Part shown: one piece after another, positions 17,908 through 26,615 of the stretch
How positions within the stretch are numbered: the stretch's first letter is position 1
Layout: each line of letters starts with the position of its first letter
The notes under the pieces: generated by a model
The model's database searches: none
The model's input: only the letters and a program-made list of their open reading frames with translations
What the model was told of the DNA's origin: nothing
Assembly (NCBI RefSeq): GCF_002735305.1
Contig: NZ_PDYG01000014.1
Span: forward strand, 1-64,000
Reading direction: 5' to 3'
Origin: Agathobacter ruminis
GTDB lineage: Bacteria; Bacillota; Clostridia; Lachnospirales; Lachnospiraceae
Length of the DNA stretch: 64,000 bases
Position numbers and translations under genes: made by a program

Positions 17908-19362
17908 TTGCAAAAGACTACGAACTTAAAACGTAATTATATATACAATGTCAGCTACCAGATTCTGGCAGTATTGACGCCACTGATTACGACACCATAT
18001 CTGTCCCGCGTCCTGGGTGCAGAACGGATCGGAGACTACAGCTATACGCAGTCTGTTGTGGCCATCTTTGCACTGTTTGCGGCACTTGGTACCTTGATCT
18101 ACGGCAATCGGGAAATCTCGTATGTGCAAAACGATCGCAAGGCATATTCACAGACATTCTGGGAAATCGAATTCTTAAGTGTATTCAGCGTGATTGCAGT
18201 CCTGGTTGTATACGGAATCTTTACGGCATTTCAAACGCGTTATTTCATGCTGTATTTGATTCAGGCCATCACCTTTGTGTCGGCGGCAAGCAATATCGTA
18301 TGGTTCTTTCAGGGACTCGAGGAAATCCGAAGAGTCGTCATCCGCAATATTATTTTCAGGATATTAAATGTAGCTTTTACATTGATATTTGTGCGCAAAC
18401 CATCCGACCTTTATCTATATGTACTTGGTATGGTCGGTATCGAATGCCTCGGCAACTGGTCTATCTGGGTTTATCTGCCGAAGTATGTCGATCGGCCGGA
18501 CTGGAAAAATCTGCATCCCCTGCGTCATCTGCCGGGCACATTGCTTTTGTTTGTCCCGACAATTGCGACCAGTATCTATACGATTTTTGATAAGACAATG
18601 ATTGGACTGTTTACTGATACGAAAGCAGAAAACGGTTATTATGAGCAGTCGATGAAATTGTCCAAAACGGCACTGACACTCGTGACCGCACTTGAGGCCG
18701 TCATGATTCCGCGCGTCGGTGCGCTCTATGCAAACCACAAAGAGGAAGAGATGAAAGAACTGCTCTACCGCGTGTATCGGTTTGTATGGCTCCTCAGCCT
18801 GCCGCTGGCCTTTGGCCTCTTCGGTGTGGCAGACCACTTTGTTCCGGTCTTTTACGGTCCGGGATATGACAAAGTGGCAATCCTGTTAAAGATATTATGT
18901 TTCCTGATTCCATTGATCGGACTGAGCAATGTGACGGGAATTCAGTATTTCATGACCACCAAGCGGGAATGGTATGTGACGCGTACGGTCTGCATCGGTG
19001 CTGTTGTGAATCTGTTGTTAAACTTGGCTTTAATTCCATATGCGTTTTCGCTCGGGGCTGCAATTGCATCCGTGATTGCGGAATGTGTGATTACATCTGC
19101 ACAGCTTTATCTCGCACGCAAAGAACTTTCGGTGAAGCGGATTCTGACATGTGGATGGAAATATATCATTGCCGCCTGTGTGATGTTTGCAGTGCTTTTG
19201 GCAGAAGGCAGCTTTCTTGCTCCGGGAGCGTTCGGCTCCACAATTTTGATTGCAACCGGAGTGGTCGTATACGGTCTGATGCTGTTGCTTCTGCGCGACG
19301 AGCTTTTGCTTGGCGGCATCCGAAGCATTCGCGGTATCTGTGCGCGTATGGTTTCTCGATAA
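17908..19362 (+). CDS. Polysaccharide flippase (Wzx/MATE-like)
   Basis: A 484-residue integral membrane protein of the oligosaccharide flippase superfamily, which turns lipid-linked repeat units across the cytoplasmic membrane. It starts RNYIYNVSYQILAVLTPLIT with the family's PYLSRVLGAERIGDYSYTQS motif, and about 14 hydrophobic helices follow (WFFQGLEEIRR around 132 is also typical). The TTG at 17908 is preceded by GGGGA seven bases away; no ATG fits the conserved N-terminus. It lies between serS and engB, about 8 kb before the exopolysaccharide genes, which lack an internal flippase, so it may serve them. Confidence 0.88.
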   Translation: MQKTTNLKRNYIYNVSYQILAVLTPLITTPYLSRVLGAERIGDYSYTQSVVAIFALFAALGTLIYGNREISYVQNDRKAYSQTFWEIEFLSVFSVIAVLVVYGIFTAFQTRYFMLYLIQAITFVSAASNIVWFFQGLEEIRRVVIRNIIFRILNVAFTLIFVRKPSDLYLYVLGMVGIECLGNWSIWVYLPKYVDRPDWKNLHPLRHLPGTLLLFVPTIATSIYTIFDKTMIGLFTDTKAENGYYEQSMKLSKTALTLVTALEAVMIPRVGALYANHKEEEMKELLYRVYRFVWLLSLPLAFGLFGVADHFVPVFYGPGYDKVAILLKILCFLIPLIGLSNVTGIQYFMTTKREWYVTRTVCIGAVVNLLLNLALIPYAFSLGAAIASVIAECVITSAQLYLARKELSVKRILTCGWKYIIAACVMFAVLLAEGSFLAPGAFGSTILIATGVVVYGLMLLLLRDELLLGGIRSIRGICARMVSR

Positions 19363-19389
19363 ACTGTTTTATTGGAAAGGAAAATTTTT

Positions 19390-20211
19390 ATGATAATCAG
19401 AAGTGCTGATCTTGAAATCGTTTGTGGCATTACAAGTGAAATCCCGGATACCGATTATCCGGAGATTGCTTTTGCGGGCAAATCGAATGTCGGTAAATCA
19501 TCACTGATCAATACACTTTTAAACCGCAAAGGTCTCGCGCGTACCTCTTCCCAGCCGGGAAAGACGCAGACCATCAATTTTTATAATATCAATCAGACCA
19601 TGTATCTGGTCGATTTGCCGGGCTATGGCTATGCGACCGCAAGCGTCGAGATCAAGGCGCAGTGGGGCAAGATGATTGAGCGCTATCTGCATACATCCAA
19701 GCAGCTGCTTGCAGTATTTTTGCTGATTGATGTGCGCCATGAGCCGTCCGACAACGACTGCCTAATGTATCAGTGGATGCTCGAACAGGGCTATTCACCG
19801 GTCATCATTGCAACCAAAATGGACAAGATTTCGCGTGGCGAGCTTGACCGCAATATTGCGCGCATGCGCAAAGTGCTGGGCACGAAGGAAGATACCGTGA
19901 TCCTGCCGTTTTCCGCACAGACAAAGCAGGGCACGGAAGAAATCTGGCGTCTCATGGAGACCCTCGCATTCGGTGCTCCGCTTGAGGAGGAGACCCGCGC
20001 GCAGCAACAGGCAAGAATCGCACATGAGAAGCAGGTGGCAGAGCAAAAAGCAATCGCTGATGCGCAGGCACGTGGCGAAGAATATGCGCCAAAGAAAGAA
20101 CGCTGGAAAAAGACCGGTCATCCGGTTGCAAAAAAGACAGCGCAAAAGCACCAGGCAAAGAAGGCGGCCAAGCATAAGGCGCTTGGCAAGAATCCAAACA
20201 AGCGTAAATAG
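19390..20211 (+). CDS. engB: Ribosome biogenesis GTP-binding protein EngB/YsxC with basic tail
   Basis: A GTPase that binds the 50S subunit during assembly. Residues 1-195 are the TRAFAC GTPase domain: G1 AGKSNVGKSS (29-38), G2/G3 with QPGKTQTINFY and DLPGYGYA, G4 ATKMD. Beyond residue 200 there is an extension of about 70 residues rich in Lys, Ala, Gln and Arg (EQKAIADAQARGEEYAPKK, then KK/AK repeats), whereas the enzyme is usually about 195 aa. The tail is likely disordered and RNA-binding. The ATG at 19390 has GGAAAGGA eight bases upstream; the TTG at 19372 does not. Confidence 0.94.
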   Translation: MIIRSADLEIVCGITSEIPDTDYPEIAFAGKSNVGKSSLINTLLNRKGLARTSSQPGKTQTINFYNINQTMYLVDLPGYGYATASVEIKAQWGKMIERYLHTSKQLLAVFLLIDVRHEPSDNDCLMYQWMLEQGYSPVIIATKMDKISRGELDRNIARMRKVLGTKEDTVILPFSAQTKQGTEEIWRLMETLAFGAPLEEETRAQQQARIAHEKQVAEQKAIADAQARGEEYAPKKERWKKTGHPVAKKTAQKHQAKKAAKHKALGKNPNKRK

Positions 20212-20229
20212 GAAAAGGGAAATAGAAGA

Positions 20230-21162
20230 ATGAAAACCAGAACTTATGTGGCTTTGATGCTGACCGTAATCCTGATTCTATCGGTTGGCCTGACAGCACT
20301 TTATGTGCATATGGAGCAAAAAACAACAGACAAAGAGGACGCAACTGTTTCGATCGTAACCTCTTTTTATCCGCTTTATACTCTTGCCTTGAATCTGACA
20401 AAAGATGTGCAAGAAGTGCAGGTGGTCAATATGAGTGAGCCACAGACCGGCTGTCTGCACGACTATCAGATGACACCGGAAGATATGCGACTGCTTTCGA
20501 CGGCGGATATCTTTTTGGTCAACGGTGGCGGAATCGAATCCTTTCTCCCTGATGTACAGGAGGAATACACGGATTTGAACATCATTACCGCAACATCAAA
20601 ACTTGATTTAATTTCGGAAGAAGATGATCATAGCCTGAATGCCCATGCGTGGATGAGTGTCACAAACTATCGCATGATGGTGCAGTATGTGGCGGAGGAA
20701 CTCGCAAAGGTCGATTCGGATCATGCGAAGGAATATATGGCAAACGCACAAGTCTATGATACCAAACTGGCGCAGCTGTCCTTGACAGAAGAACAATTGA
20801 AAAAACAGCTGAATGAAGCACGGGTACCGGTTGTGATATTCCATGAAGCCTTTGCATATCTGGCAAACGAGCTTGGGTGGGATGTGAAATACTGCCTCGA
20901 CCTCGATGAGGAGCGGCAGCTGTCTGCCGGTGAAGTGGCAGAGACATTGGATATGATTCACGGTACCGGAACGCGTTTTATCCTGGCAGAGGCTACGTAC
21001 GGCAGTGATATGGGCAAAACCGCGGAAGAGGAGACCAACGCAATCGTCTTTTATCTGAATCCTCTTACCAGAGCAGGGGATTATGAGGGCGACCCGGCCG
21101 ACTATTATCTGGTTGAAATGCAAAAGAATCTGCAATTGATTATTCAAGAGGTAAACGAATGA
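20230..21162 (+). CDS. znuA: Metal ABC transporter substrate-binding protein (ZnuA-like)
   Basis: 310-residue cluster A-I solute-binding protein that captures zinc or manganese for import. Metal-ligand segments are visible: GCLHDYQMTPEDM (His near 77), a short His/Asp loop (EEDDHSLNAHAWMS around 136-149), VIFHEAFAYL (His near 203) and the C-terminal EATYGSDM. The N-terminus has one hydrophobic helix (about 6-26) but no lipobox cysteine, so it is probably anchored by an uncleaved helix rather than a lipid. It overlaps the ATPase gene by 4 bp (ATGA). Zinc is favoured by the His loop; manganese is possible. Confidence 0.85.
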   Translation: MKTRTYVALMLTVILILSVGLTALYVHMEQKTTDKEDATVSIVTSFYPLYTLALNLTKDVQEVQVVNMSEPQTGCLHDYQMTPEDMRLLSTADIFLVNGGGIESFLPDVQEEYTDLNIITATSKLDLISEEDDHSLNAHAWMSVTNYRMMVQYVAEELAKVDSDHAKEYMANAQVYDTKLAQLSLTEEQLKKQLNEARVPVVIFHEAFAYLANELGWDVKYCLDLDEERQLSAGEVAETLDMIHGTGTRFILAEATYGSDMGKTAEEETNAIVFYLNPLTRAGDYEGDPADYYLVEMQKNLQLIIQEVNE

Positions 21163-21992
21163 AAAAAATCATCAAAGCCTGTGGCTTTCATTGTATCAAA
21201 GTGAATCATCTCGGCGTATCGTTCGGTGAACAGGTCGTACTTGAGGATGTCAATCTGCATGTCCACTGCAATTCACTGATGGCCATTGTCGGCAAGAATG
21301 GCGCGGGCAAGTCCACACTCGTGCGGGCACTGCTCGGAGATGTGCCTTACACCGGCAATATCGAATTTCGAGATACGAAAGACGGCCACATGGAAAAACT
21401 TAAAATCGGATATGTTCCGCAAAAATTAAATGTAGATAAAAATACGCCGCTCTCGGTCTATGATCTCATCGCGAGCTATCAGTTCCGCTTCCCGATTTTT
21501 TTGGCAAAGCGGCGAAACCTGTATCAGCAGATCAAAGAAGCGCTGGCAGTATTCGAAGCAGAGGACTTGATCGACCGTCAGGTCTGCAATCTTTCCGGAG
21601 GCCAGATGCAGCGCGTACTGCTGTCGATGGCTTTTATGGATGAACCGCATCTGCTTTTGCTGGATGAGCCGGTATCCGGTGTAGACCAGACGGGAATGGA
21701 TCTGTTTTACAAGACCATCACCCGCATCAAAGAACAATACGATCTTGCAATCATTCTGATTTCGCATGATATGGATTATGTACGCAAATATGCGGATCAG
21801 GTGGTCCTGCTCGACAAGACCGTCCTTGCATCCGGCACACCGCATGAGCTCTATGCGCGCCCGGAATTCATCGCAATCTTTGGCGAGCATGCAGGCGGAG
21901 CACAGACCGTTGCCCATGAGACACACAGCCGTCCAATTGTCGAGTACAAACCATATGATGCAAGTTATCACGGCAAAGGAGGTACGAAATAG
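21159..21992 (+). CDS. Metal ABC transporter ATP-binding protein (ZnuC-like)
   Basis: 277-residue cytoplasmic ATPase that powers the importer. Walker A GKNGAGKST (45-53), Q-loop in YVPQKLN, signature LSGGQMQRV (near 148), Walker B LLLLDEPVSGVD (165-176) and the switch histidine in ILISHDMDYV are all intact. A C-terminal extension after about 235 contains several His residues (EHAGGAQTVAHETHSRP), common in metal importers. It is translationally coupled to the substrate-binding gene and followed 2 bp later by the permease. Confidence 0.9.
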   Translation: MKKIIKACGFHCIKVNHLGVSFGEQVVLEDVNLHVHCNSLMAIVGKNGAGKSTLVRALLGDVPYTGNIEFRDTKDGHMEKLKIGYVPQKLNVDKNTPLSVYDLIASYQFRFPIFLAKRRNLYQQIKEALAVFEAEDLIDRQVCNLSGGQMQRVLLSMAFMDEPHLLLLDEPVSGVDQTGMDLFYKTITRIKEQYDLAIILISHDMDYVRKYADQVVLLDKTVLASGTPHELYARPEFIAIFGEHAGGAQTVAHETHSRPIVEYKPYDASYHGKGGTK

Positions 21993-21994
21993 AC

Positions 21995-22804
21995 ATGGAT
22001 ATTCTGACAATGTTTGACTACTCCTTTATGCGGATGGCATTTTTGGCCATCCTGATCATCACGCCATTGTTCGGATTGCTTGGTACGATGATTGTCAACA
22101 AAAAGATGGCGTATTTCTCGGATGCGCTCGGACACAGCGCCCTGACGGGCATCGCAGTCGGTGTCATCTGCGGAATGCATGACACGACCCTTTCGATGAT
22201 TCTGTTCGCCATCGTATTTGCGCTGCTGCTCAACTGGATCAATGCGAAAGCATTTGCCTCCACCGACACCGTCATCTCGGTGTTCTCCAGCTGTGCCATC
22301 GCCATCGGACTTGCAATTTTGTCGCGCGGTGGCAGCTTCAGCCAGTACTCCGGCATCCTTGTCGGCGATGTGCTTAGCATAACAATGCCTGAAGTAACAG
22401 GGCTGTTTGTCGTTTTTATCATCACGATTATATTTTATCTGATTTGTTATAATGCCATCAGTGCCATTGCAGTCAGCCCGATTCTGGCCAGAAGCCGTCA
22501 CATTCGCGTCTACTTGTTGGAGAGTCTGTTTTCCGTGCTCGTAGCAGTCATTGTGACAGTTTCCATCAAATGGGTCGGTATCCTGATTATCAATGCACTT
22601 CTCATTCTGCCGGCGGCCTCAGCCCGCAATGTGTCGCAGAATGCGCGTTCCTACAGTGCGTATGCGGTCATCTTTGCGATGTTTTCCGGCATTGTGGGTC
22701 TCTTTGTCAGCTACTTTACCAATGTGGCCACAGGCCCGATGATTGTCATCATCGCCAGTGCCATCTACTTTGGCACCCTGCTTCGCCCATTCCGGGATGC
22801 GTAG
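21995..22804 (+). CDS. Metal ABC transporter permease (ZnuB-like)
   Basis: 269-residue integral membrane permease of the ABC-3 family with about eight helices. The family features KKMAYFSDALGHSALTGIA (near 31-49) and WVGILIINALLILPAASARN (about 190-209) are clear. It forms the membrane channel with the two preceding gene products. AAAGGAGGT lies 12 bases before the ATG, inside the end of the ATPase gene. A promoter for the next genes follows, so this probably ends the importer unit; no terminator is visible. Confidence 0.9.
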   Translation: MDILTMFDYSFMRMAFLAILIITPLFGLLGTMIVNKKMAYFSDALGHSALTGIAVGVICGMHDTTLSMILFAIVFALLLNWINAKAFASTDTVISVFSSCAIAIGLAILSRGGSFSQYSGILVGDVLSITMPEVTGLFVVFIITIIFYLICYNAISAIAVSPILARSRHIRVYLLESLFSVLVAVIVTVSIKWVGILIINALLILPAASARNVSQNARSYSAYAVIFAMFSGIVGLFVSYFTNVATGPMIVIIASAIYFGTLLRPFRDA

Positions 22805-22806
22805 TG

Positions 22807-22835
22807 TTTGCAAAAGACGCTAGGTATGGTATAAT
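22807..22835 (+). promoter_or_regulatory. Promoter with extended -10 box
   Basis: TTTGCA (22807-22812), 17 bases, TATAAT (22830-22835), with TG at 22827-22828 giving an extended -10. It would start transcripts near 22842 for the gene at 22874 and the cdaA group. Confidence 0.6.
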
Positions 22836-22873
22836 TCATAAGAATGTACAACTATGCTTTGGGAGACGATTTT

Positions 22874-23275
22874 ATGCTCAACGAAGAACGAATCAAAGAA
22901 CAATATCAGCTTGCATTATTGGACCGGAAAGAAGGAAAAACACTCGAGAACCATCGTGTTTTTTATCGCGGTGATTATATCTCCAAGGAGTTGTTGAAAA
23001 GTTTCTTTTCCGGCACCATTTTTTTTATGGCTGTGACTTTTTTGATGCTGTGTAGTGATCTGGACCGGCTGATGATCGAAGTGAATAAAATAGACTATGA
23101 GGTATTCGCCATGCAATTTGTCGCAATTTATCTGGCATTCATCTCGGTTTATCTCATCATCACTTATGTGATTTATGCCCTGCGCTATGAAAAGCAGAAG
23201 CATAAGGTCAAGATTTATCGCAATCATTTGAAAAAGCTCAATAAGCTCTATGCTAAGGATGAGAAAGATAAGTAG
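22874..23275 (+). CDS. Two-helix membrane protein, unknown function
   Basis: 133 residues with a charged N-terminal region (LNEERIKEQYQLALLDRKEG), two hydrophobic helices (about 42-60 and 75-97, FFMAVTFLMLC and FVAIYLAFISVYLIITYVIY) and a Lys-rich C-terminal tail. Both ends are predicted cytoplasmic. ATG 22874 is selected because GGGAGACG precedes it; an ATG at 22844 would start within two bases of the predicted transcript start. It lies 8 bp before the next membrane protein, in the same unit as cdaA. I do not recognise it. Confidence 0.75.
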   Translation: MLNEERIKEQYQLALLDRKEGKTLENHRVFYRGDYISKELLKSFFSGTIFFMAVTFLMLCSDLDRLMIEVNKIDYEVFAMQFVAIYLAFISVYLIITYVIYALRYEKQKHKVKIYRNHLKKLNKLYAKDEKDK

Positions 23276-23283
23276 GAGGATTT

Positions 23284-24315
23284 ATGACCAAATTACTTGA
23301 AATGAAGGACTCGCTGATTCGTATTTATGCGAAGTTTGACTCCTATATCAATATGGGACTGAAATTTATACTTGCGCTGGTGATGCTGCTTGTAATCAAA
23401 AACGGCGTCGGCTATATGGACAGAATCGGTTCGCTGCCGATCAGCCTGGTGCTCGCATTGATTTGCTGCCTGCTTCCAATGTCGGCGACATTGTGGGTCG
23501 GAGCACTGGTGGTGCTGCTGAATCTGTATGCCCTTTCCATCGAAGTGGCTCTTGTCGGTGCAGCATTGTTTTTGGCAATCTATCTCATTTATTTCCGTTT
23601 TTGTCCGAAGGACAATGTGGTAGCATTGCTCACCCCGATTCTCGCACGCTTTGGAATCCCATATGTGCTTCCGGCGGTCGGAGGACTCCTTCGTCCGGTT
23701 TACAGTGCGCTGTCAATCGCATGCGGAACCGTCGTATATTACTTCCTCGACGGAGTGCGTCAGAATGCGTCGACCGTGCTTGCACCGGTCAGCGGAGCGA
23801 CCAGCTCGGAGAGACTGAAAGTATTGGTTGGTCTTCTTGCCGACAACAAAGAAATGTATGCAGTGCTTGCGGCACTGGTGCTTAGTACACTGGTCATTTT
23901 CTTTGTGCGTCGTCTGAAAATCGATTATGCATGGACCATCGCTTTATTTGCGGGTCTGATTATACAGATTGTTGTTTATGTCGTAGTCAGCCTTGCGCTG
24001 TCTGTGGCACCTGATATTCTGATGCTGATCATCGGCAGTGTGCTCGGTGGTGCAATCGGAACGGTATTGCAGTTCTTCTGCATGAATCTCGACTATGAGA
24101 GAGTGGAGCGCGTGCAATACGAAGATGATGAATATTATTATCATGTGACTGCGATTCCAAAGCGCACGGTGGCAGCCAAGGAAAAGCAAATCAAACAATT
24201 TGGAAATACAGGCCGTATGCCTCGTGTTTCACAGACGCCGACCGGCGATACGACGGTACTCGACCGCAAAGCACTTGCACAGGAACTCGATATTGATGAG
24301 GACCTGCTCAAATAA
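23284..24315 (+). CDS. Multi-pass membrane protein upstream of cdaA, unknown function
   Basis: 343 residues with roughly eight hydrophobic helices between 22 and 270, then a cytoplasmic tail of about 75 residues that begins NLDYERVERVQYEDDEYYYH and ends with an acidic stretch (LAQELDIDEDLLK). The first helices include VIKNGVGYMDRIGSLPISL. The tail of alternating acidic and Tyr residues followed by RTVAAKEKQIKQFG is typical of Lachnospiraceae membrane proteins I know only as hypothetical. TAGGAGGA precedes the ATG. Position directly before cdaA suggests a role linked to envelope or osmotic homeostasis, but no function can be assigned. Confidence 0.8.
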   Translation: MTKLLEMKDSLIRIYAKFDSYINMGLKFILALVMLLVIKNGVGYMDRIGSLPISLVLALICCLLPMSATLWVGALVVLLNLYALSIEVALVGAALFLAIYLIYFRFCPKDNVVALLTPILARFGIPYVLPAVGGLLRPVYSALSIACGTVVYYFLDGVRQNASTVLAPVSGATSSERLKVLVGLLADNKEMYAVLAALVLSTLVIFFVRRLKIDYAWTIALFAGLIIQIVVYVVVSLALSVAPDILMLIIGSVLGGAIGTVLQFFCMNLDYERVERVQYEDDEYYYHVTAIPKRTVAAKEKQIKQFGNTGRMPRVSQTPTGDTTVLDRKALAQELDIDEDLLK

Positions 24316-24348
24316 AAAAGAACAACAAAAAGAACAACAAAAAGAACA
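24315..24348 (+). repeat. Tandem 12-bp repeat before cdaA
   Basis: AAAAAGAACAAC is repeated nearly three times (24315-24326, 24327-24338, partial 24339-24348) between the preceding stop codon and the cdaA ribosome site. Unstructured A-rich spacing could change copy number by slippage. Confidence 0.85.
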
Positions 24349-24378
24349 AAATGAAATCAGAAAGGAGGAAAGGCATAC

Positions 24379-25287
24379 ATGCTCACAAAACTGCATGGTC
24401 TGTTGAATAGTTTTTTGGAAAAAGCATCGCTCTTTGTCGGCGTGCCGGATATTGACATCAGTGTGATTGACGTCATCGAGATGCTGATTATCGCCTTCCT
24501 CGTCTATCATTTTTTGATCTGGATCAAGACGACCCGCGCATGGAATCTGTTTAAGGGTATCCTTGTGATTCTCGCTTTTGTACTGATTGCGGCCATCTTC
24601 CAGATGAATACGATTCTGTGGATTGCACAGAATACCTTATCGGTTGGTTTGATCGCACTCGTAGTTATTTTCCAGCCGGAACTGCGCAAAGCACTTGAGA
24701 GCCTCGGCAACCGAAAGCTCTTCGGACGCATCTTTGACATGAGCCGTGAAGAACGCGCCAAATTCACCGACAAGACCATCGATGAACTGATCCGCGCCAG
24801 CTATGCCATGGGCAAAGAAAAGACAGGTGCTTTGATTGTAATCGAAGACGAAATCCTTTTGACGGAATACATTCGCACCGGAATCGATGTGGATGCACTT
24901 TTGACGAGTCAATTGTTGATCAATATATTTGAAAAGAACACACCGCTCCATGACGGTGCGGTCATTGTGCGCGGAGACCGCGTGCTTGCGGCGACCTGTT
25001 ATCTGCCGCTTTCGGACAGCGTCTCCATCAGCAAGGATCTGGGAACCCGCCATCGTGCGGCAATCGGTATCAGCGAAGCAAGCGATTCCATGACCATCAT
25101 AGTCTCAGAGGAAACCGGAAAGGTATCGCTCGCTTATCATGGTGCCATTTACCATGACATTGAGCAGGATTTCCTTCGCGCGAAGCTGACCTTCCTGCAG
25201 AGCCACAATTATGAAGCGCGCGGATTTGAATTATTCAAGAGGAGGAAAAAGAATGGGAAAGAAAATTCTAAGAACTCTGACGAATAA
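24379..25287 (+). CDS. cdaA: Diadenylate cyclase CdaA
   Basis: Makes cyclic di-AMP from two ATP; this messenger controls potassium and osmolyte transport and wall homeostasis. The 302-residue protein has three N-terminal helices (about 35-110), then the DAC domain with catalytic DGA (192-194) and RHR (224-226), and IFQPELRKALE before it. The tail is Lys-rich. AAGGAGGAAAGG precedes the ATG. cdaR overlaps its end by 35 bp. In many Firmicutes glmM follows cdaR; here an HPr-like gene takes that place. Confidence 0.96.
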   Translation: MLTKLHGLLNSFLEKASLFVGVPDIDISVIDVIEMLIIAFLVYHFLIWIKTTRAWNLFKGILVILAFVLIAAIFQMNTILWIAQNTLSVGLIALVVIFQPELRKALESLGNRKLFGRIFDMSREERAKFTDKTIDELIRASYAMGKEKTGALIVIEDEILLTEYIRTGIDVDALLTSQLLINIFEKNTPLHDGAVIVRGDRVLAATCYLPLSDSVSISKDLGTRHRAAIGISEASDSMTIIVSEETGKVSLAYHGAIYHDIEQDFLRAKLTFLQSHNYEARGFELFKRRKKNGKENSKNSDE

Positions 25288-26590
25288 TATCTGGTACAAG
25301 ATTCTGGCGCTGTTTCTGGCCTTTATCCTCTGGCTCGTCGTTTATAACATCGACGACCCGAATGTGACCAAGACATTTACGGCCTCCGTCAAAATCGAAA
25401 ACGGAGAGTCATTGCTAAATCAGAAATTGTATTACGAAGTCATTGACGGCACGAGCGTCAAGGTGGCCATCACCGGCAAGCGAAGTGTCATCCAGAATAT
25501 CGATGACTCCGATATCACCGCAACGGCAGACTTAAGCCGTGCAGAGCTGGCAAAGGACCGCAAGAGTGCGACCGTTTCGCTTGAATTCATGAGCAGTCGC
25601 AGCAATTCACTTTTGACATTCAATTCGACCAGTGCGGTCATTCATCTGTCTATCGAGGATTATGTGAAGCAGACATTTAAGGTGGAAGCGGAAGTCACAG
25701 GAACACCTGCGGAAGGCTATGCGACCAACAGTGAGCATGCGCATGTGGTTACCCCGACGATGATGACGGTATCGGGACCGGCCAGCGTGGTCAATGAAAT
25801 CGCCAGCTGCAAAGCCATCATCGATGTCAGCGGACTGGGCGGACAGGGTATGGATACCATCCGCGATAACGCGATTCCGGAAGTATATGATTCGGAAGGA
25901 AACAAGATTGACGCAAGCAAACTGACATTCTCAAGCTCCCGCGTATCCGTGGAAGTCGAGATTATGAATACCAAGACCGTTCCTGTGAAGTTCAATACCA
26001 CAGGGACACCTGCAGATGATTTGAATGTCATCGGTATTCAGCAGAATGTAAACGAAGTGGAAATCCAGGGCTCAGCAGCAGCCTTGAATCTGGTCAGCGC
26101 AATCGAAGTGCCGGGTGAGGTACTCAATGTGGATGGCGCATCCGCCAGCTTCTCGACGACGGTCGACATTTCGGAATATCTGCCGGAAGGCGTATCGCTC
26201 GTACAGCCGTCCCAGGCACAGATTACCGTAACCGTCGAAATCGAGGAATATGAAGAAAAAGAATTTACAATCAACACCGCAGATCTGACAGTGACCGGAC
26301 TCGATCCGAACCTGGAAATGGCCTTTACCGATGCGACCATCACGGTCAAGGTAAGCGGCAAGAGCTCCGATCTGGCCAATCTGACAGCTGCGATGTTGTC
26401 CGGTACCATCAATGTTGACGGCATGACTGCAGGCCCGCATACGGCGACCATCAGTTTTGACCTTGACAGCGATTACAAGATTGCCAAAGCGACCGTCACC
26501 TTCACATTAAAAGAGAAGCAAAACGGTGACGATCCGGACAACAGTGACAATCAGGGTGATTCCGAAAATGACGGAAACACGACAGAATAA
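25253..26590 (+). CDS. cdaR: CdaR, YbbR-domain regulator of CdaA
   Basis: CdaR is an extracytoplasmic protein anchored by one helix that binds and modulates CdaA. This 445-residue protein starts MGKKILRTLTNNIWYKILAL, with a helix at about 13-33, followed by four YbbR repeats (roughly residues 38-120, 125-215, 220-300, 305-395; WLVVYNIDDPNVTKTF opens the first) and a low-complexity acidic Asp/Asn/Glu tail. The ATG at 25253 follows GAGGAGG and overlaps cdaA by 35 bp; an earlier in-frame ATG at 25211 lies deep in cdaA and lacks a site. The Asn/Asp tail is probably in the wall. Confidence 0.9.
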   Translation: MGKKILRTLTNNIWYKILALFLAFILWLVVYNIDDPNVTKTFTASVKIENGESLLNQKLYYEVIDGTSVKVAITGKRSVIQNIDDSDITATADLSRAELAKDRKSATVSLEFMSSRSNSLLTFNSTSAVIHLSIEDYVKQTFKVEAEVTGTPAEGYATNSEHAHVVTPTMMTVSGPASVVNEIASCKAIIDVSGLGGQGMDTIRDNAIPEVYDSEGNKIDASKLTFSSSRVSVEVEIMNTKTVPVKFNTTGTPADDLNVIGIQQNVNEVEIQGSAAALNLVSAIEVPGEVLNVDGASASFSTTVDISEYLPEGVSLVQPSQAQITVTVEIEEYEEKEFTINTADLTVTGLDPNLEMAFTDATITVKVSGKSSDLANLTAAMLSGTINVDGMTAGPHTATISFDLDSDYKIAKATVTFTLKEKQNGDDPDNSDNQGDSENDGNTTE

Positions 26591-26615
26591 TATACTCTAA
26601 GGAGATTTTTGGAAC

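Noticed and set aside
24315-24348. CRISPR-like repeat
   Set aside because: The units are 12 bp, directly adjacent and A-rich, with no spacers; this is a simple tandem repeat.
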